DNA of 53,106 nt from Gammaproteobacteria bacterium (GTDB lineage Bacteria > Pseudomonadota > Gammaproteobacteria > Enterobacterales > Permianibacteraceae). The first letter of the stretch is position 1; each line of letters begins with the position of its first letter. A model generated the notes under the pieces. It was not told the origin of the DNA. It saw only the letters and a list, made by a program, of their open reading frames with translations, and made no database searches. The position numbers were made by a program, and so were the translations under genes. Below are positions 40,330 to 48,686 of the stretch, piece after piece. The DNA is taken from NCBI GenBank assembly GCA_016182845.1, contig JACPFT010000025.1, positions 1-53,106 of the forward strand. The letters are read 5' to 3'.

Positions 40330-41508
40330 ATGTACGGCTTGTTGGACTTGTCGCTGGGCGGCTATGTGCTCGCCACCTTCATCCTGACCCAGATCACCAT
40401 CGCCGGCGTCACGCTCTACCTGCATCGCAGCCAGGCCCATCGCGGCGTGGATTTCCATCCGGTCCTGGCCCATTTCTTCCGCTTCTGGCTATGGCTGACC
40501 ACCAGCATGAGCACCCGGGGCTGGGCCGCCGTGCACCGCAAACACCACGCCCATTGCGAGACCGCCGGCGATCCCCACAGCCCCCAGGTCCTGGGCCTGA
40601 AGAAGGTGCTCACCGAGGGCGCCGAGCTGTACCGCGCCGAGGCCACCAACCCCGAGACCCTGGAAAAATTCGGCAAGGGCTGCCCGGACGACTGGATCGA
40701 GCGCAATCTCTACATGCGCTGGCCCATAGGCGGCGTGTCCCTGATGCTGTTCATCGACTGGCTGTTGTTCGGCCTGCCGGGCACGACGGTGTGGGCCGTG
40801 CAGATGATGTGGATCCCCATCTGGGCCGCCGGCGTGATCAATGGCCTGGGCCATTATGTCGGCTACCGCAATTACGAATGCCCGGACGCCTCGCGCAACC
40901 TGGTGCCCTGGGGCCTGTTCATCGGCGGCGAGGAGCTGCACAACAATCACCACACCTTTGGCACCTCCGCCAAGTTCTCCCAGAAGTGGTGGGAACTGGA
41001 CATCGGTTGGGGCTATATCCGCGTCCTGGAATGGCTCAGGCTCGCCACGGTCAAGCGCGTCGCGCCCCAGCCGGCCTTCGAGCGTGGCCGCGTCCATATC
41101 GACGTGGAGACGGTCAAGTCGGTGCTCACCAACCGCTTCCAGCTCATGGCTAGCTACAGCAGGACGGTGGTGCTGCCGGTGCTTCTGGAAGAACGACGCA
41201 AGGCCGGCGAGGCGGGCGCCGCCCTGTTCCGCCGTGCCAAGGTGCTCCTGGTCCGGGAAAGCTCGCTGATCAAGCCGGCTGATAAGGAACACCTGCAGGC
41301 CTTGCTCTCCGCCCATCAATCGCTGCAGGTCGTGCGCGAATTTCAGACCCGCCTGGAGGCCACCTGGAAGCGCACCGCCGCCAGCCAGCAGGAGCTCATC
41401 GCCAGCCTGCAGCAATGGTGCGCCGAGGCCGAAGCCACGGGCATCCGCGTGCTCGCCGAGTTCGCCGCCCAGCTGAAGACCTATCGTCTGGCGCCGGCCA
41501 TGGCCTGA
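40330..41508 (+). CDS. Membrane fatty-acid/acyl-CoA delta-9 desaturase
   Basis: A 392-residue di-iron membrane enzyme. The three histidine boxes are clear: HRSQAH (32-37), HRKHH (69-73) and HNNHH (204-208). Membrane helices lie about 10-30, 48-62, 135-155 and 160-180. A ~130-residue cytoplasmic C-terminal helix-rich tail follows. It resembles the stearoyl-CoA-type desaturases (DesB/DesC group in Pseudomonas) that introduce a double bond aerobically and adjust membrane fluidity. An intrinsic terminator follows. Whether the substrate is acyl-CoA or phospholipid cannot be read. Confidence 0.93.
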   Translation: MYGLLDLSLGGYVLATFILTQITIAGVTLYLHRSQAHRGVDFHPVLAHFFRFWLWLTTSMSTRGWAAVHRKHHAHCETAGDPHSPQVLGLKKVLTEGAELYRAEATNPETLEKFGKGCPDDWIERNLYMRWPIGGVSLMLFIDWLLFGLPGTTVWAVQMMWIPIWAAGVINGLGHYVGYRNYECPDASRNLVPWGLFIGGEELHNNHHTFGTSAKFSQKWWELDIGWGYIRVLEWLRLATVKRVAPQPAFERGRVHIDVETVKSVLTNRFQLMASYSRTVVLPVLLEERRKAGEAGAALFRRAKVLLVRESSLIKPADKEHLQALLSAHQSLQVVREFQTRLEATWKRTAASQQELIASLQQWCAEAEATGIRVLAEFAAQLKTYRLAPAMA

Positions 41509-41527
41509 GCCCGGCCGCTCATGAATC

Positions 41528-41551
41528 AAACCCGCTGCGGCGGGTTTTTTT
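41528..41551 (+). terminator. Intrinsic terminator of the desaturase gene
   Basis: CCCGC, loop TGCG, GCGGG followed by seven T residues. Confidence 0.88.
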
Positions 41552-41592
41552 CTGCCGCCTATACTCCAAGGAAACGTGCAAGGAGGTGGCGC

Positions 41593-41823
41593 ATGGGCGA
41601 ATGGCTGATCATCGTCGGCGTGCTGGGCTTGGGCCTGGCGGCTTCCTGGGCCCTGATGTCGCTGTTGGTGCACAAGGCAGCGCGCGCCGAGCTCATGGCC
41701 GAGCGCCTGCCCCTGATGGCGGCACGGCGCCGCAGCGCGGCCCTGGCCATGCACTTGGTCTTGCCCAGCGTTTGGCTCGCTGGCAGCGATGCCCTCTCGC
41801 CCCCGGATCATCCGGAGAGCTAG
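41593..41823 (+). CDS. Small single-span membrane protein
   Basis: A 76-residue protein with one N-terminal membrane helix (about 3-26; LIIVGVLGLGLAASWALMSL) and a cytoplasmic, basic tail. I recognise no family. A strong AAGGAGG six bases before the ATG supports it. It is followed without any gap by another small protein, so the pair are probably coexpressed. Confidence 0.7.
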   Translation: MGEWLIIVGVLGLGLAASWALMSLLVHKAARAELMAERLPLMAARRRSAALAMHLVLPSVWLAGSDALSPPDHPES

Positions 41824-42030
41824 ATGAGTAAGTTACTGCTGGCGGTGGCGATCGGCGTCGGTCTGTGGTGGCTTGTCCGCCAGGCCCGGCGCCGCCGGGA
41901 TTCCGGCTCAGGCGGCGATTCCGGGACGCCGGCCGGTTCGGGAGACTATGGCGGCTCGGGGTCGGGCTCCGGGAACTGCGATTCCGGGGACGGGGGAGAT
42001 TGCGGCGGCGATGGCGGTTCTTCCGACTGA
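41824..42030 (+). CDS. Small membrane protein with Gly/Ser/Asp-rich, cysteine-bearing tail
   Basis: A 68-residue protein: one membrane helix (about 2-18; LLLAVAIGVGLWWLV), a basic stop-transfer stretch (RQARRRR), then a low-complexity acidic Gly/Ser/Asp tail of about 40 residues with two cysteines (GNCDSGDGG, DCGGDGG). The ATG directly follows the stop codon of the previous gene. A terminator follows. Function is unknown; the tail could bind metal or be a flexible tether. Confidence 0.68.
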   Translation: MSKLLLAVAIGVGLWWLVRQARRRRDSGSGGDSGTPAGSGDYGGSGSGSGNCDSGDGGDCGGDGGSSD

Positions 42031-42050
42031 GCCGTGTGGCCTGCAGGCAT

Positions 42051-42080
42051 AAAAAAACCCGAGCATAGGCTCGGGTTTTT
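42051..42080. terminator. Bidirectional terminator between the small-protein pair and rpmG
   Basis: AAAAAAACCCGAGC, loop ATAG, GCTCGGGTTTTT, with T-tracts on both strands between converging genes. Confidence 0.93.
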
Positions 42081-42102
42081 CGATCGTAGGAGGCCGATCA
42101 AC

Positions 42103-42258
42103 TTACTTGATCTTGGCTTCCTTGTAGGTGACGTGCTTGCGCACCACCGGATCGAACTTCATCAGCTCCAGCTTTTCCGGCATGGTGCGCTTGTTCTTGT
42201 CGGTGGTGTAGAAATGGCCGGTACCGGCGCTGGACACGAGCTTGATCTTGTCACGCAT
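42103..42258 (-). CDS. rpmG: 50S ribosomal protein L33
   Basis: A 51-residue ribosomal protein ([20 protein letters not shown], ending YKEAKIK) of the cysteine-free, zinc-independent type. AAGGAG precedes the ATG. It is cotranscribed with rpmB, 20 bases upstream. Confidence 0.97.
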   Translation of the reverse strand: MRDKIKLVSSAGTGHFYTTDKNKRTMPEKLELMKFDPVVRKHVTYKEAKIK

Positions 42259-42278
42259 GGTCGTTCTCCTTTAATGCC

Positions 42279-42515
42279 TTAGATGGCGTCGCCGCTGGCG
42301 CGCAGATCGGCGAGAACGGCTTCGATGCCCTTCTTGTCGATGATGCGCATGCCCTTGGCGGACACGCGCAGGCTCACGAAACGCTTCTCGCTCTCCACCC
42401 AGAAACGATGGGTGTGCAGATTGGGCAGGAAACGACGCTTGGTCTTGATGTTCGAATGGGAAACTTTGTTACCGGTGACCGGGCGCTTGCCGGTGACCTG
42501 ACATACACGGGACAT
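42279..42515 (-). CDS. rpmB: 50S ribosomal protein L28
   Basis: A 78-residue ribosomal protein ([37 protein letters not shown]). The start is the ATG after GGAGG; a four-residue longer version is not supported. It is the first gene of the rpmB-rpmG unit, and the neighbouring radC-coaBC genes are the usual company. Confidence 0.97.
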   Translation of the reverse strand: MSRVCQVTGKRPVTGNKVSHSNIKTKRRFLPNLHTHRFWVESEKRFVSLRVSAKGMRIIDKKGIEAVLADLRASGDAI

Positions 42516-42582
42516 GATGGCCTCCAATTATTCAGTGCTCAAGGGCGGCCACAAAACGGGTGCACGCCGGAAGAGGCCGCAC

Positions 42583-42611
42583 TTTATACCAGAAGCCGAG
42601 CCGGCGGGCAA
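42583..42611 (-). promoter_or_regulatory. Sigma-70 promoter of rpmB-rpmG
   Basis: On the minus strand: TTGCCC, 17 bases, TATAAA, giving a leader of about 60 bases before rpmB. Strong match at optimal spacing. Confidence 0.75.
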
Positions 42612-42665
42612 GCTGTTTGGTTGTTTTCTGGACAGCCGGCCGTTCGGGCTCGGCGCGAGGCACTT

Positions 42666-42707
42666 TTGATGCGGGTCAAATGACCTTAATGTTTGCAGGG
42701 TTATTCT
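42666..42707 (+). promoter_or_regulatory. FNR/Anr box and -10 of the ompW promoter
   Basis: TTGAT-GCGG-GTCAA (42666-42679) matches the FNR/Anr consensus TTGATnnnnATCAA at nine of ten positions. A -10-like TATTCT (42702-42707) puts the box centre close to -41.5, the class II activator position. ompW in enterics and oprG in Pseudomonas are known FNR/ANR targets, so oxygen-dependent activation is likely here. Confidence 0.75.
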
Positions 42708-42745
42708 CGCCTCCGTTCTTGCATCGCAACAATCGGAGAAGACAC

Positions 42746-43348
42746 ATGCGCACCCTCAAGCCCCTGGCCCTGGCCGCCGCCCTCGTCCCCAGTCTAGCCC
42801 TCGCCGCCGAAGGCGACTGGCTGATTCGCGGCCGCGTCATCGATATCGCCCCGACCTCCGGCACCAGCGATGCGCTGAGCGCCCTGGACGTGGAAGTGGA
42901 GGACCGGGTGGTCCCGGAACTGGATTTCACCTACTTCCTGACCCGGAATATCGCCGCCGAATTGATCCTGGCCACCGCCAAGCACGACGTGGACTCTGAC
43001 ATCGGCAAGCTGGGGACCGTCAAGCACTTGCCGCCCACGCTCAGCTTCCAGTATCACTTCGCGCCGGATGCCACGGTCCGTCCTTATCTGGGCCTGGGCC
43101 TCAACTACACCCGCTTCTACGGCGTTGACCTGGCCGCCGGCGCCAATGACGTGGAACTGGAGAAGTCTTCCTTCGGCTGGGCCGCCCAGGCCGGCATGGA
43201 CATCGCCCTGAACAAGACCTGGTTCCTCAATGTCGACGTCAAGAAGATCGCCATAGCGACCGACGTGGAACTGGACAACGGCGCCGAGCTCGGCACCCTG
43301 GACATCGATCCCTATATCTTCGGGGTGGGCTTCGGCACGCGCTTCTGA
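42746..43348 (+). CDS. ompW: OmpW/OprG-family outer-membrane protein
   Basis: A 200-residue eight-stranded beta-barrel with signal peptide (1-21, ending ALA-A) and the aromatic terminal GVGFGTRF. Family blocks are WLIRGRVIDIAP, PPTLSFQYHFAPDATVRPYLGLGLNYTRF and the mid-barrel GWAAQAGMDIALNKTWFLNVDVKK. Members allow passive uptake of small hydrophobic compounds. GGAG precedes the start. The FNR/Anr box upstream suggests induction at low oxygen. Confidence 0.95.
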   Translation: MRTLKPLALAAALVPSLALAAEGDWLIRGRVIDIAPTSGTSDALSALDVEVEDRVVPELDFTYFLTRNIAAELILATAKHDVDSDIGKLGTVKHLPPTLSFQYHFAPDATVRPYLGLGLNYTRFYGVDLAAGANDVELEKSSFGWAAQAGMDIALNKTWFLNVDVKKIAIATDVELDNGAELGTLDIDPYIFGVGFGTRF

Positions 43349-43370
43349 GTCGAGCCCATAGCCCTGTCTC

Positions 43371-43425
43371 GTAGGTCCGACTTCAGTCGGACGGCTCCGA
43401 CCCGTCCCGCTGAAGCGGGACCTAC
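43371..43425. repeat. REP-type element overlapping the radC stop
   Basis: GTAGGTCCGACTTCAGTCGG is followed by a second hairpin, GTCCCGCTGAAGCGGGAC, and the outer ends GTAGGTC and GACCTAC also pair. It lies between ompW and the converging radC. Its right end supplies the radC stop codon (TAG on the minus strand), so the last codons and stop lie at the edge of the repeat. Confidence 0.8.
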
Positions 43426-44096
43426 AACAGCCCCCGCTCCGCGAAGGACAGGATCTGCCCATCGCCCACCACGAAATGATCCAGGACGCGCACTTCCACC
43501 AGGCGCAGGGCCGAGACCAGCTGCGCCGTGATCAACTCGTCCGAGCGGCTGGCCTCGGCGATGCCCGAGGGGTGGTTATGGGCCAGGATCAGGGCGGCGG
43601 CGTTATGGGCCAGGGCACGCTGCACCACGACGCGGGGATGGACGCTGGCGCTGTCGATGGAGCCCTGGAAGAGTTCTTCGTAGGCGATCAGCCGGTGGCG
43701 CCCGTCCAGGAACAGGGCGGCGAAGACCTCGTTGCGCAGGCCTTGTAGGCGCGAGGCCAGGTAGGCGCGCACCGCCGCCGGCTCGCTCAGGGTGTCGTGG
43801 CGGCTCAGGCGCTCGGCCAGATGCCGCCGCGCCAGTTCCAGGGTGGCCTGGAGTTGCACGAACTTGGCCTGGCCCAGGCCCTTGTGGGCGCAGAATTCGC
43901 TCTCCCCGGCCTCCAAGAGGGGGCGCAGGCCGCCGAAGCCGGCCAGGAGCTCGCGGGCCAGGTCCAGGGCGGACTTGCCCTGCATGCCCGTGCGCAGGAA
44001 GATCGCCAGGAGTTCGGCGTCGGACAGGGCATCGGCGCCCCGATCCAGGAGTTTTTCGCGGGGCCGCTCGGCGAGCGGCCAATCGGTGATGGCCAT
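43422..44096 (-). CDS. radC: RadC-family JAB/MPN domain protein
   Basis: A 224-residue protein with an N-terminal helix-hairpin-helix region (about 15-85; [20 protein letters not shown]) and a C-terminal JAMM/MPN+ metalloprotease-like domain. The metal motif HNHPSG has His173 and His175, with Asp further on. The old DNA-repair role of RadC has been withdrawn; its function is uncertain. The chosen ATG gives the normal N-terminus [14 protein letters not shown]. It is divergent from coaBC. Confidence 0.95.
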   Translation of the reverse strand: MAITDWPLAERPREKLLDRGADALSDAELLAIFLRTGMQGKSALDLARELLAGFGGLRPLLEAGESEFCAHKGLGQAKFVQLQATLELARRHLAERLSRHDTLSEPAAVRAYLASRLQGLRNEVFAALFLDGRHRLIAYEELFQGSIDSASVHPRVVVQRALAHNAAALILAHNHPSGIAEASRSDELITAQLVSALRLVEVRVLDHFVVGDGQILSFAERGLL

Positions 44097-44226
44097 GGGA
44101 CCGTCCTTGGCTAAAGAAAGAAGAAGGGCATCCTGCCCGGATCGCGGCACGCGCACTGTAGTTGCGCCCGGCCTGATGCTATCTTATAGCCCTTCTCCAA
44201 ACTCCCGGCAAATCCTCAAGGCAATC

Positions 44227-45438
44227 ATGGCCATGCTGCAAGGCAAGCGCATCCTCCTCGGAGTCACCGGCGGCATCGCCGCCTACAAGAGCGCCGACCT
44301 GGTGCGTCGTCTCGTCGAGGCCGGCGCCGAGGTTCGCGTGGTGATGACCGAGGGCGCCAAGGCCTTCGTCACGCCGCTGACCTTCCAGGCCGTGTCCGGC
44401 AAGCCGGTGCACGAGGCCCTGCTGGACCCGGCCGCCGAGGCCGGCATGGGCCATATCGAGCTGGCCCGCTGGGCGGAGCTCGTGCTCATCGCCCCGGCCT
44501 CCGCCGATTTCCTGGCGCGCATGGCCCACGGTCTGGCCAACGATCTCCTGAGCACGCTCTGCCTGGCCACGTCCGCGCCGCTGGCCGTGGCGCCGGCCAT
44601 GAACCAGCAGATGTGGGCCGCAACCGCCACTCAGGCCAATTTGGACCTCTTGCGCGCACGGGGCGTCGCCGTCTTCGGCCCCGGCATCGGTTCCCAGGCC
44701 TGCGGCGACGTGGGCGCGGGACGCATGCTGGAACCCTTGGAGCTGCGCGAACTCGCCGCCGCCCAATTCGCCGAGCCGGTGCTCAAGGGCCTGAGCGTCC
44801 TCATCACAGCCGGGCCGACCCGCGAGGCCCTGGACCCGGTGCGCTATCTGTCCAATCACAGCTCGGGCAAGATGGGCTATGCCCTGGCCGCCGCCGCCGC
44901 CGCCCTGGGCGCCGAGGTTACGCTCGTGTCCGGGCCGGTGCACTTGGCCACGCCGGCCGGCGTTAGCCGCGTCGATGTGGTCAGCGCCGCCGAAATGCAT
45001 GCCGCCGTTATGGCCCGCGCGCCCCAGGCCGATGTGTTCATCGCCTGCGCCGCCGTCGCCGACTACCGGCCGGTCGCCGCCGCCGAGCAGAAGATCAAGA
45101 AGCAGGCCGATGCCCTGCGCGTGGATCTGGTGAAGAACCCGGATATCCTGGCCGAGGTCTCGGCCCTGAGCGCCGGCCGGCCCTTCTGCGTCGGCTTTGC
45201 CGCCGAGACCGAGAAGCTGGCCGAGCATGCCCAAGACAAGCGGAAGCGCAAGGGCCTGGATCTGGTCTGCGCCAACGACGTGTCCGTGCCGAGCTTGGGC
45301 TTTGGCAGCGACGACAATGCCCTGCGCCTGTTTTGGGAGGGCGGCGACCAGAGCCTGGGACCCATGCCCAAGACCGTCCTGGCCCACCAGCTCCTCATAC
45401 TGATCAAACACCACTACGAGCTAAGCAGCCCACGATGA
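44227..45438 (+). CDS. coaBC: Bifunctional CoaBC (phosphopantothenoylcysteine decarboxylase/synthetase)
   Basis: Makes 4'-phosphopantetheine from phosphopantothenate and cysteine in CoA synthesis. The 403-residue protein has the flavin-dependent CoaC half ([13 protein letters not shown]; catalytic His76 in [11 protein letters not shown]; substrate motif APAMNQQMW) and the CTP-dependent CoaB half from about 190 ([25 protein letters not shown]). Its stop overlaps the dut start by four bases. Together with coaD, this window encodes three of the late CoA activities. Confidence 0.97.
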   Translation: MAMLQGKRILLGVTGGIAAYKSADLVRRLVEAGAEVRVVMTEGAKAFVTPLTFQAVSGKPVHEALLDPAAEAGMGHIELARWAELVLIAPASADFLARMAHGLANDLLSTLCLATSAPLAVAPAMNQQMWAATATQANLDLLRARGVAVFGPGIGSQACGDVGAGRMLEPLELRELAAAQFAEPVLKGLSVLITAGPTREALDPVRYLSNHSSGKMGYALAAAAAALGAEVTLVSGPVHLATPAGVSRVDVVSAAEMHAAVMARAPQADVFIACAAVADYRPVAAAEQKIKKQADALRVDLVKNPDILAEVSALSAGRPFCVGFAAETEKLAEHAQDKRKRKGLDLVCANDVSVPSLGFGSDDNALRLFWEGGDQSLGPMPKTVLAHQLLILIKHHYELSSPR

Positions 45439-45893
45439 GCGCCATACAACTCAAGATTCTCAACGACCTGATCGGCACGCGCTTCCCGCTGCCGGCCTAT
45501 GCCACCGACGGCTCCGCCGGCATGGACCTACGCGCCTGCATGAACGAGGCCATGGTCCTGGAACCGGGCCAGACCCGGCTGATCCCCACGGGCATCGCCA
45601 TCCACATCGCCGATCCGGGCCTGGCGGCGGTGATCCTGCCGCGCTCGGGCCTGGGGCATAAGCACGGCATCGTGCTCGGCAACCTGGTGGGCCTCATCGA
45701 CTCGGATTACCAGGGCGAGCTGATGGTGTCCTGTTGGAATCGGGGTCAGAGCACGTTTACCGTGGAGCCCGGCGAGCGCATCGCCCAGCTGGTGTTCCTG
45801 CCCGTGGTCCAGGCCAGCTTCGAACTGGTGGACGAGTTCGAGGACGACAGCCTGCGGGGCGAGGGCGGTTTCGGGCATTCCGGGCGGCACTGA
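45435..45893 (+). CDS. dut: dUTP diphosphatase
   Basis: Hydrolyses dUTP to dUMP, keeping uracil out of DNA and supplying thymidylate. The 152-residue trimeric dUTPase shows the five motifs: [37 protein letters not shown] and the C-terminal [11 protein letters not shown] that closes over the active site. It is translationally coupled to coaBC. Confidence 0.98.
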   Translation: MSAIQLKILNDLIGTRFPLPAYATDGSAGMDLRACMNEAMVLEPGQTRLIPTGIAIHIADPGLAAVILPRSGLGHKHGIVLGNLVGLIDSDYQGELMVSCWNRGQSTFTVEPGERIAQLVFLPVVQASFELVDEFEDDSLRGEGGFGHSGRH

Positions 45894-45958
45894 GCCCCAT
45901 GAACAGCTAGTCTGATACCAAGCACGCCCGACACAGGGCCGGGATCCAAAGGATGGCT

Positions 45959-48481
45959 ATGAAACTCGGAAAGAAGACCGCGAGCAGCGGCAAGAGCGAC
46001 GACAAGAAGAGCAAGGACAGCGGCGCCGGTAAGCCCGATGGCGGCGGCAAGAGCCTTCCGGGTTTCCTCGCCCCCTTCCTCGTGGCCGGCGCCCTCAGCG
46101 TCCTGGCCATCGGCCTGCTCCTGCAGTTGTACCTGAGCCAGAGCGCCGCCGAACGCGACGTCGTGGCCGGCGGCGAGCGCCTGGCGGCCTATGCCGCCTC
46201 GGCGCGCAGCAGCCTGGGCCGCTGGCAGGATCGGGTGGCGGGTCTGGCCCTGGCGCCCAATCTTTCCGCCGCCTTGCTGACCAGGGATCCCGCCCAGCTG
46301 GCCGAGGCCGAGGCCTGGCTGGCCAAGCAACTGCCCGAGGCCCAGGCCATACGCTTGCTGCCGCCGGGCATCAACCTGGCGGACCCGGCCAGCAAGCCGG
46401 CCATCTCCAATGTCACCCTGAACCTGTTGCGCCAGGCCGAGCGCGGCGAGTTGCCGGCGCCGGAACTCTTGCTGCCCGGTCAGCCGGGCGCGCATCTGGC
46501 GATCCTGGCGCCGGTGCGCGAGGGTAGGCTCGTCCGCGGCGTGCTCCTGGCCGGTTTCGCGCCCGAATTCGGCACCCAGCTCCTCGATGGCTTGCCGGAG
46601 CTGCACGGATATCTCCAATTGGTGCAGATCGGCGGCGAGCGGGAAACCGTCATCGCCGGCTTCGGCCAGGCCGAGGCCCAGTCCGCCGACCGGGAGCCGG
46701 CCCTGGGCGGCTTGCAGAACAGCCTGTGGAAGGTACGCTACTGGCCCGGCGAGGGCGACCCCCTGGCCGGCAACGACGACATGCTGGTGCTCCTGGGAGG
46801 CCTGAGCCTGGTGGCGGTGCTCATGGCCCTGGTCTTGTTCCAGATCCAGCGGGTCCTGGGCAAGGAGCTGGAGGACGACGGCTCGCGCCTGCTCAAGCTC
46901 CTGCTCGATCATTACGGCTCGCGTTTCCGCGTGCCGGCGGAACTGTTCCGCTCGCGATTGTTCTTCGACATCGGCTCGGCCCTGGCGCGCGGCGTGGTGG
47001 AGAAGGCCCTGGATGCGCCGGTGGCTCATGCCCATGCCCCGGCGGCGGCCGTCGCGGGCGGCGATGCATTGGAAGTGGAAGCTGTAGAAGAGGTTCGTGT
47101 GCCCGCTGTTGATATCGATCGTTCCATATTCCGCGCCTACGACATCCGTGGCGTGGTGGACCAGACCCTGACGCCGGAGGTGGTGCGCCAGATTGGCCGC
47201 GCCATCGGCTCGGAAGCCTATGACCGGGGCGAGCAGAAAGTCGTCGTGGCCCGCGACGGCCGTCTGTCCGGCCCCTATCTGCTGGAAGCCCTGAAACAGG
47301 GCCTGATGGAGTCCGGCCGCGATGTCATCGACATCGGCGAAGTGCCGACGCCGGTCCTGTATTTCGCGACCCATTACCTGGATGCCCGCTCGGGCGTCAT
47401 GCTGACCGGCAGCCACAACCCGCCGGACTACAACGGCCTGAAGATCGTCCTGGGTGGGGAGACTCTGTCCGGCGACGACATCCAGAAGCTCTACCAGCGC
47501 ATCATCAAGGGCGACCTGCTGACCGGTCTCGGCAGCCAGGAAAAGGCCAATATCGTCGGCGACTACATCGGCCATATCACCGCCGACGTGGCCCTGGCCC
47601 AGCACCTGAAGATCGTCATCGACTGCGGCAATGGCGTGGCCGGCCGCGTGGCGCCGGAGTTGTACCGGGCCCTGGGCTGCGAGGTCATCGAGCTGTATTG
47701 CGAGGTGGACGGCAACTTCCCCAACCACCACCCGGACCCCAGCAAGCCGGAGAACCTCAAGGAACTCATCGAGCGGGTCCAGTCCGAGGGGGCCGACATC
47801 GGCCTGGCCTTCGACGGCGATGGCGACCGCCTGGGCGTGGTGGCCTCGGACGGCACGGTGATCTGGCCGGATCGGCAGATGATGCTGTTCGCCATGGATC
47901 TGCTGTCCCGCCATCCCGGCGCCGACGTGATCTTCGACGTCAAGTGCACGCGGGGCCTGGCCAAGGTCATCTCCGGCCACGGCGGCCGACCGCTGATGTG
48001 GAAGACCGGCCATTCCCTGATCAAGGCTAAGATGCGCGAGACCGGCGCCCTCCTGGCCGGCGAGCGCTCGGGCCATATCTTTATCAAGGAGCGCTGGTAC
48101 GGTTTCGACGACGGCCTGTATGCCGGTTCGCGCATGCTGGAGATCATCGCCCTGGACTTCCGCAAATCCGCGGACATCTTCAAGATCCTGCCGGATTCGC
48201 TGTCCACGCCGGAACTGAACCTGGATATCGCCGACGACCGCAAGTTCGCCTACATGGATCTGCTGGCCAAGCGCGGCGAGTTCCCCGGCGGCGAGATCAA
48301 CACCATCGACGGCATCCGCGTCGACTGGCCGGACGGCTGGGGCCTGGTGCGTCCCTCCAATACCACGCCCTGCCTGGTGATCCGTTTCGAGGCGGAAGAC
48401 GCCGACGGCCTGAAGCGCATCCAGGACGTGTTCCGCCGGCAGATGCTCAACCTGGACGCCAGCCTGCGCCTGCCGTTCTGA
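45959..48481 (+). CDS. algC: AlgC-type phosphomannomutase/phosphoglucomutase with membrane sensor-like N-terminus
   Basis: An 840-residue protein. The C-terminal ~465 residues are a complete alpha-D-phosphohexomutase: phosphoserine Ser485 in TGSHNPPDYNG, metal loop DGDGDR (619-624), sugar-binding GERSGH, and phosphate-binding RPSNTTP. It interconverts hexose 6- and 1-phosphates for LPS, alginate-like or other exopolysaccharide precursors. The N-terminal ~370 residues hold a membrane helix (about 32-56), a periplasmic CHASE/PAS-like stretch (about 57-255) and a second helix (about 265-290). Long AlgC forms of this kind occur in Pseudomonas. The start at the second Met has AAGGA at proper spacing; an ATG six bases upstream has none. 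Confidence 0.92.
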   Translation: MKLGKKTASSGKSDDKKSKDSGAGKPDGGGKSLPGFLAPFLVAGALSVLAIGLLLQLYLSQSAAERDVVAGGERLAAYAASARSSLGRWQDRVAGLALAPNLSAALLTRDPAQLAEAEAWLAKQLPEAQAIRLLPPGINLADPASKPAISNVTLNLLRQAERGELPAPELLLPGQPGAHLAILAPVREGRLVRGVLLAGFAPEFGTQLLDGLPELHGYLQLVQIGGERETVIAGFGQAEAQSADREPALGGLQNSLWKVRYWPGEGDPLAGNDDMLVLLGGLSLVAVLMALVLFQIQRVLGKELEDDGSRLLKLLLDHYGSRFRVPAELFRSRLFFDIGSALARGVVEKALDAPVAHAHAPAAAVAGGDALEVEAVEEVRVPAVDIDRSIFRAYDIRGVVDQTLTPEVVRQIGRAIGSEAYDRGEQKVVVARDGRLSGPYLLEALKQGLMESGRDVIDIGEVPTPVLYFATHYLDARSGVMLTGSHNPPDYNGLKIVLGGETLSGDDIQKLYQRIIKGDLLTGLGSQEKANIVGDYIGHITADVALAQHLKIVIDCGNGVAGRVAPELYRALGCEVIELYCEVDGNFPNHHPDPSKPENLKELIERVQSEGADIGLAFDGDGDRLGVVASDGTVIWPDRQMMLFAMDLLSRHPGADVIFDVKCTRGLAKVISGHGGRPLMWKTGHSLIKAKMRETGALLAGERSGHIFIKERWYGFDDGLYAGSRMLEIIALDFRKSADIFKILPDSLSTPELNLDIADDRKFAYMDLLAKRGEFPGGEINTIDGIRVDWPDGWGLVRPSNTTPCLVIRFEAEDADGLKRIQDVFRRQMLNLDASLRLPF

Positions 48482-48496
48482 GCTTAGGGTCGGGAC

Positions 48497-48667
48497 AAAA
48501 AAACGCCGCGAAAGCGTAATGCCGATCAGTTTAGGAGAAAATGGCCGTTCGTCCTGAGCTTGTCGAAGGATGAATGAGCATTTTCTCCGTGGTTGCCACG
48601 CCGTTCATGGTTCGACAGGCTCACCACGAACGGCTTAACTGACTGGCATTACGCGAAAGCGGCGTTT
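48497..48667. terminator. Intrinsic terminator split by an inserted repeat
   Basis: The outer halves AAAAAAACGCCGC and GCGGCGTTTTTTT are those of a perfect stem with GAAA loop, but they are separated by an inserted element. The 10-mer CGCGAAAGCG occurs on both sides of the insert (48507-48516 and 48652-48661), so removing the insert and one copy restores a clean bidirectional terminator between algC and the DUF4124 gene. Confidence 0.85.
48517..48651. mobile_element. Non-autonomous inverted-repeat element (MITE-like), copy 2
   Basis: About 135 bases with terminal repeats TAATGCCGATCAGTT and AACTGACTGGCATTA (13 of 15 pair) and the core arms CCGTTCGTCCTGAG and CTCACCACGAACGG shared with the element at 5.8 kb. 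It is flanked by a 10-bp direct repeat, which indicates transposition rather than divergence in place. It codes for no protein. Confidence 0.83.
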
Positions 48668-48686
48668 TTTTATGGGCGGCTAGTGG

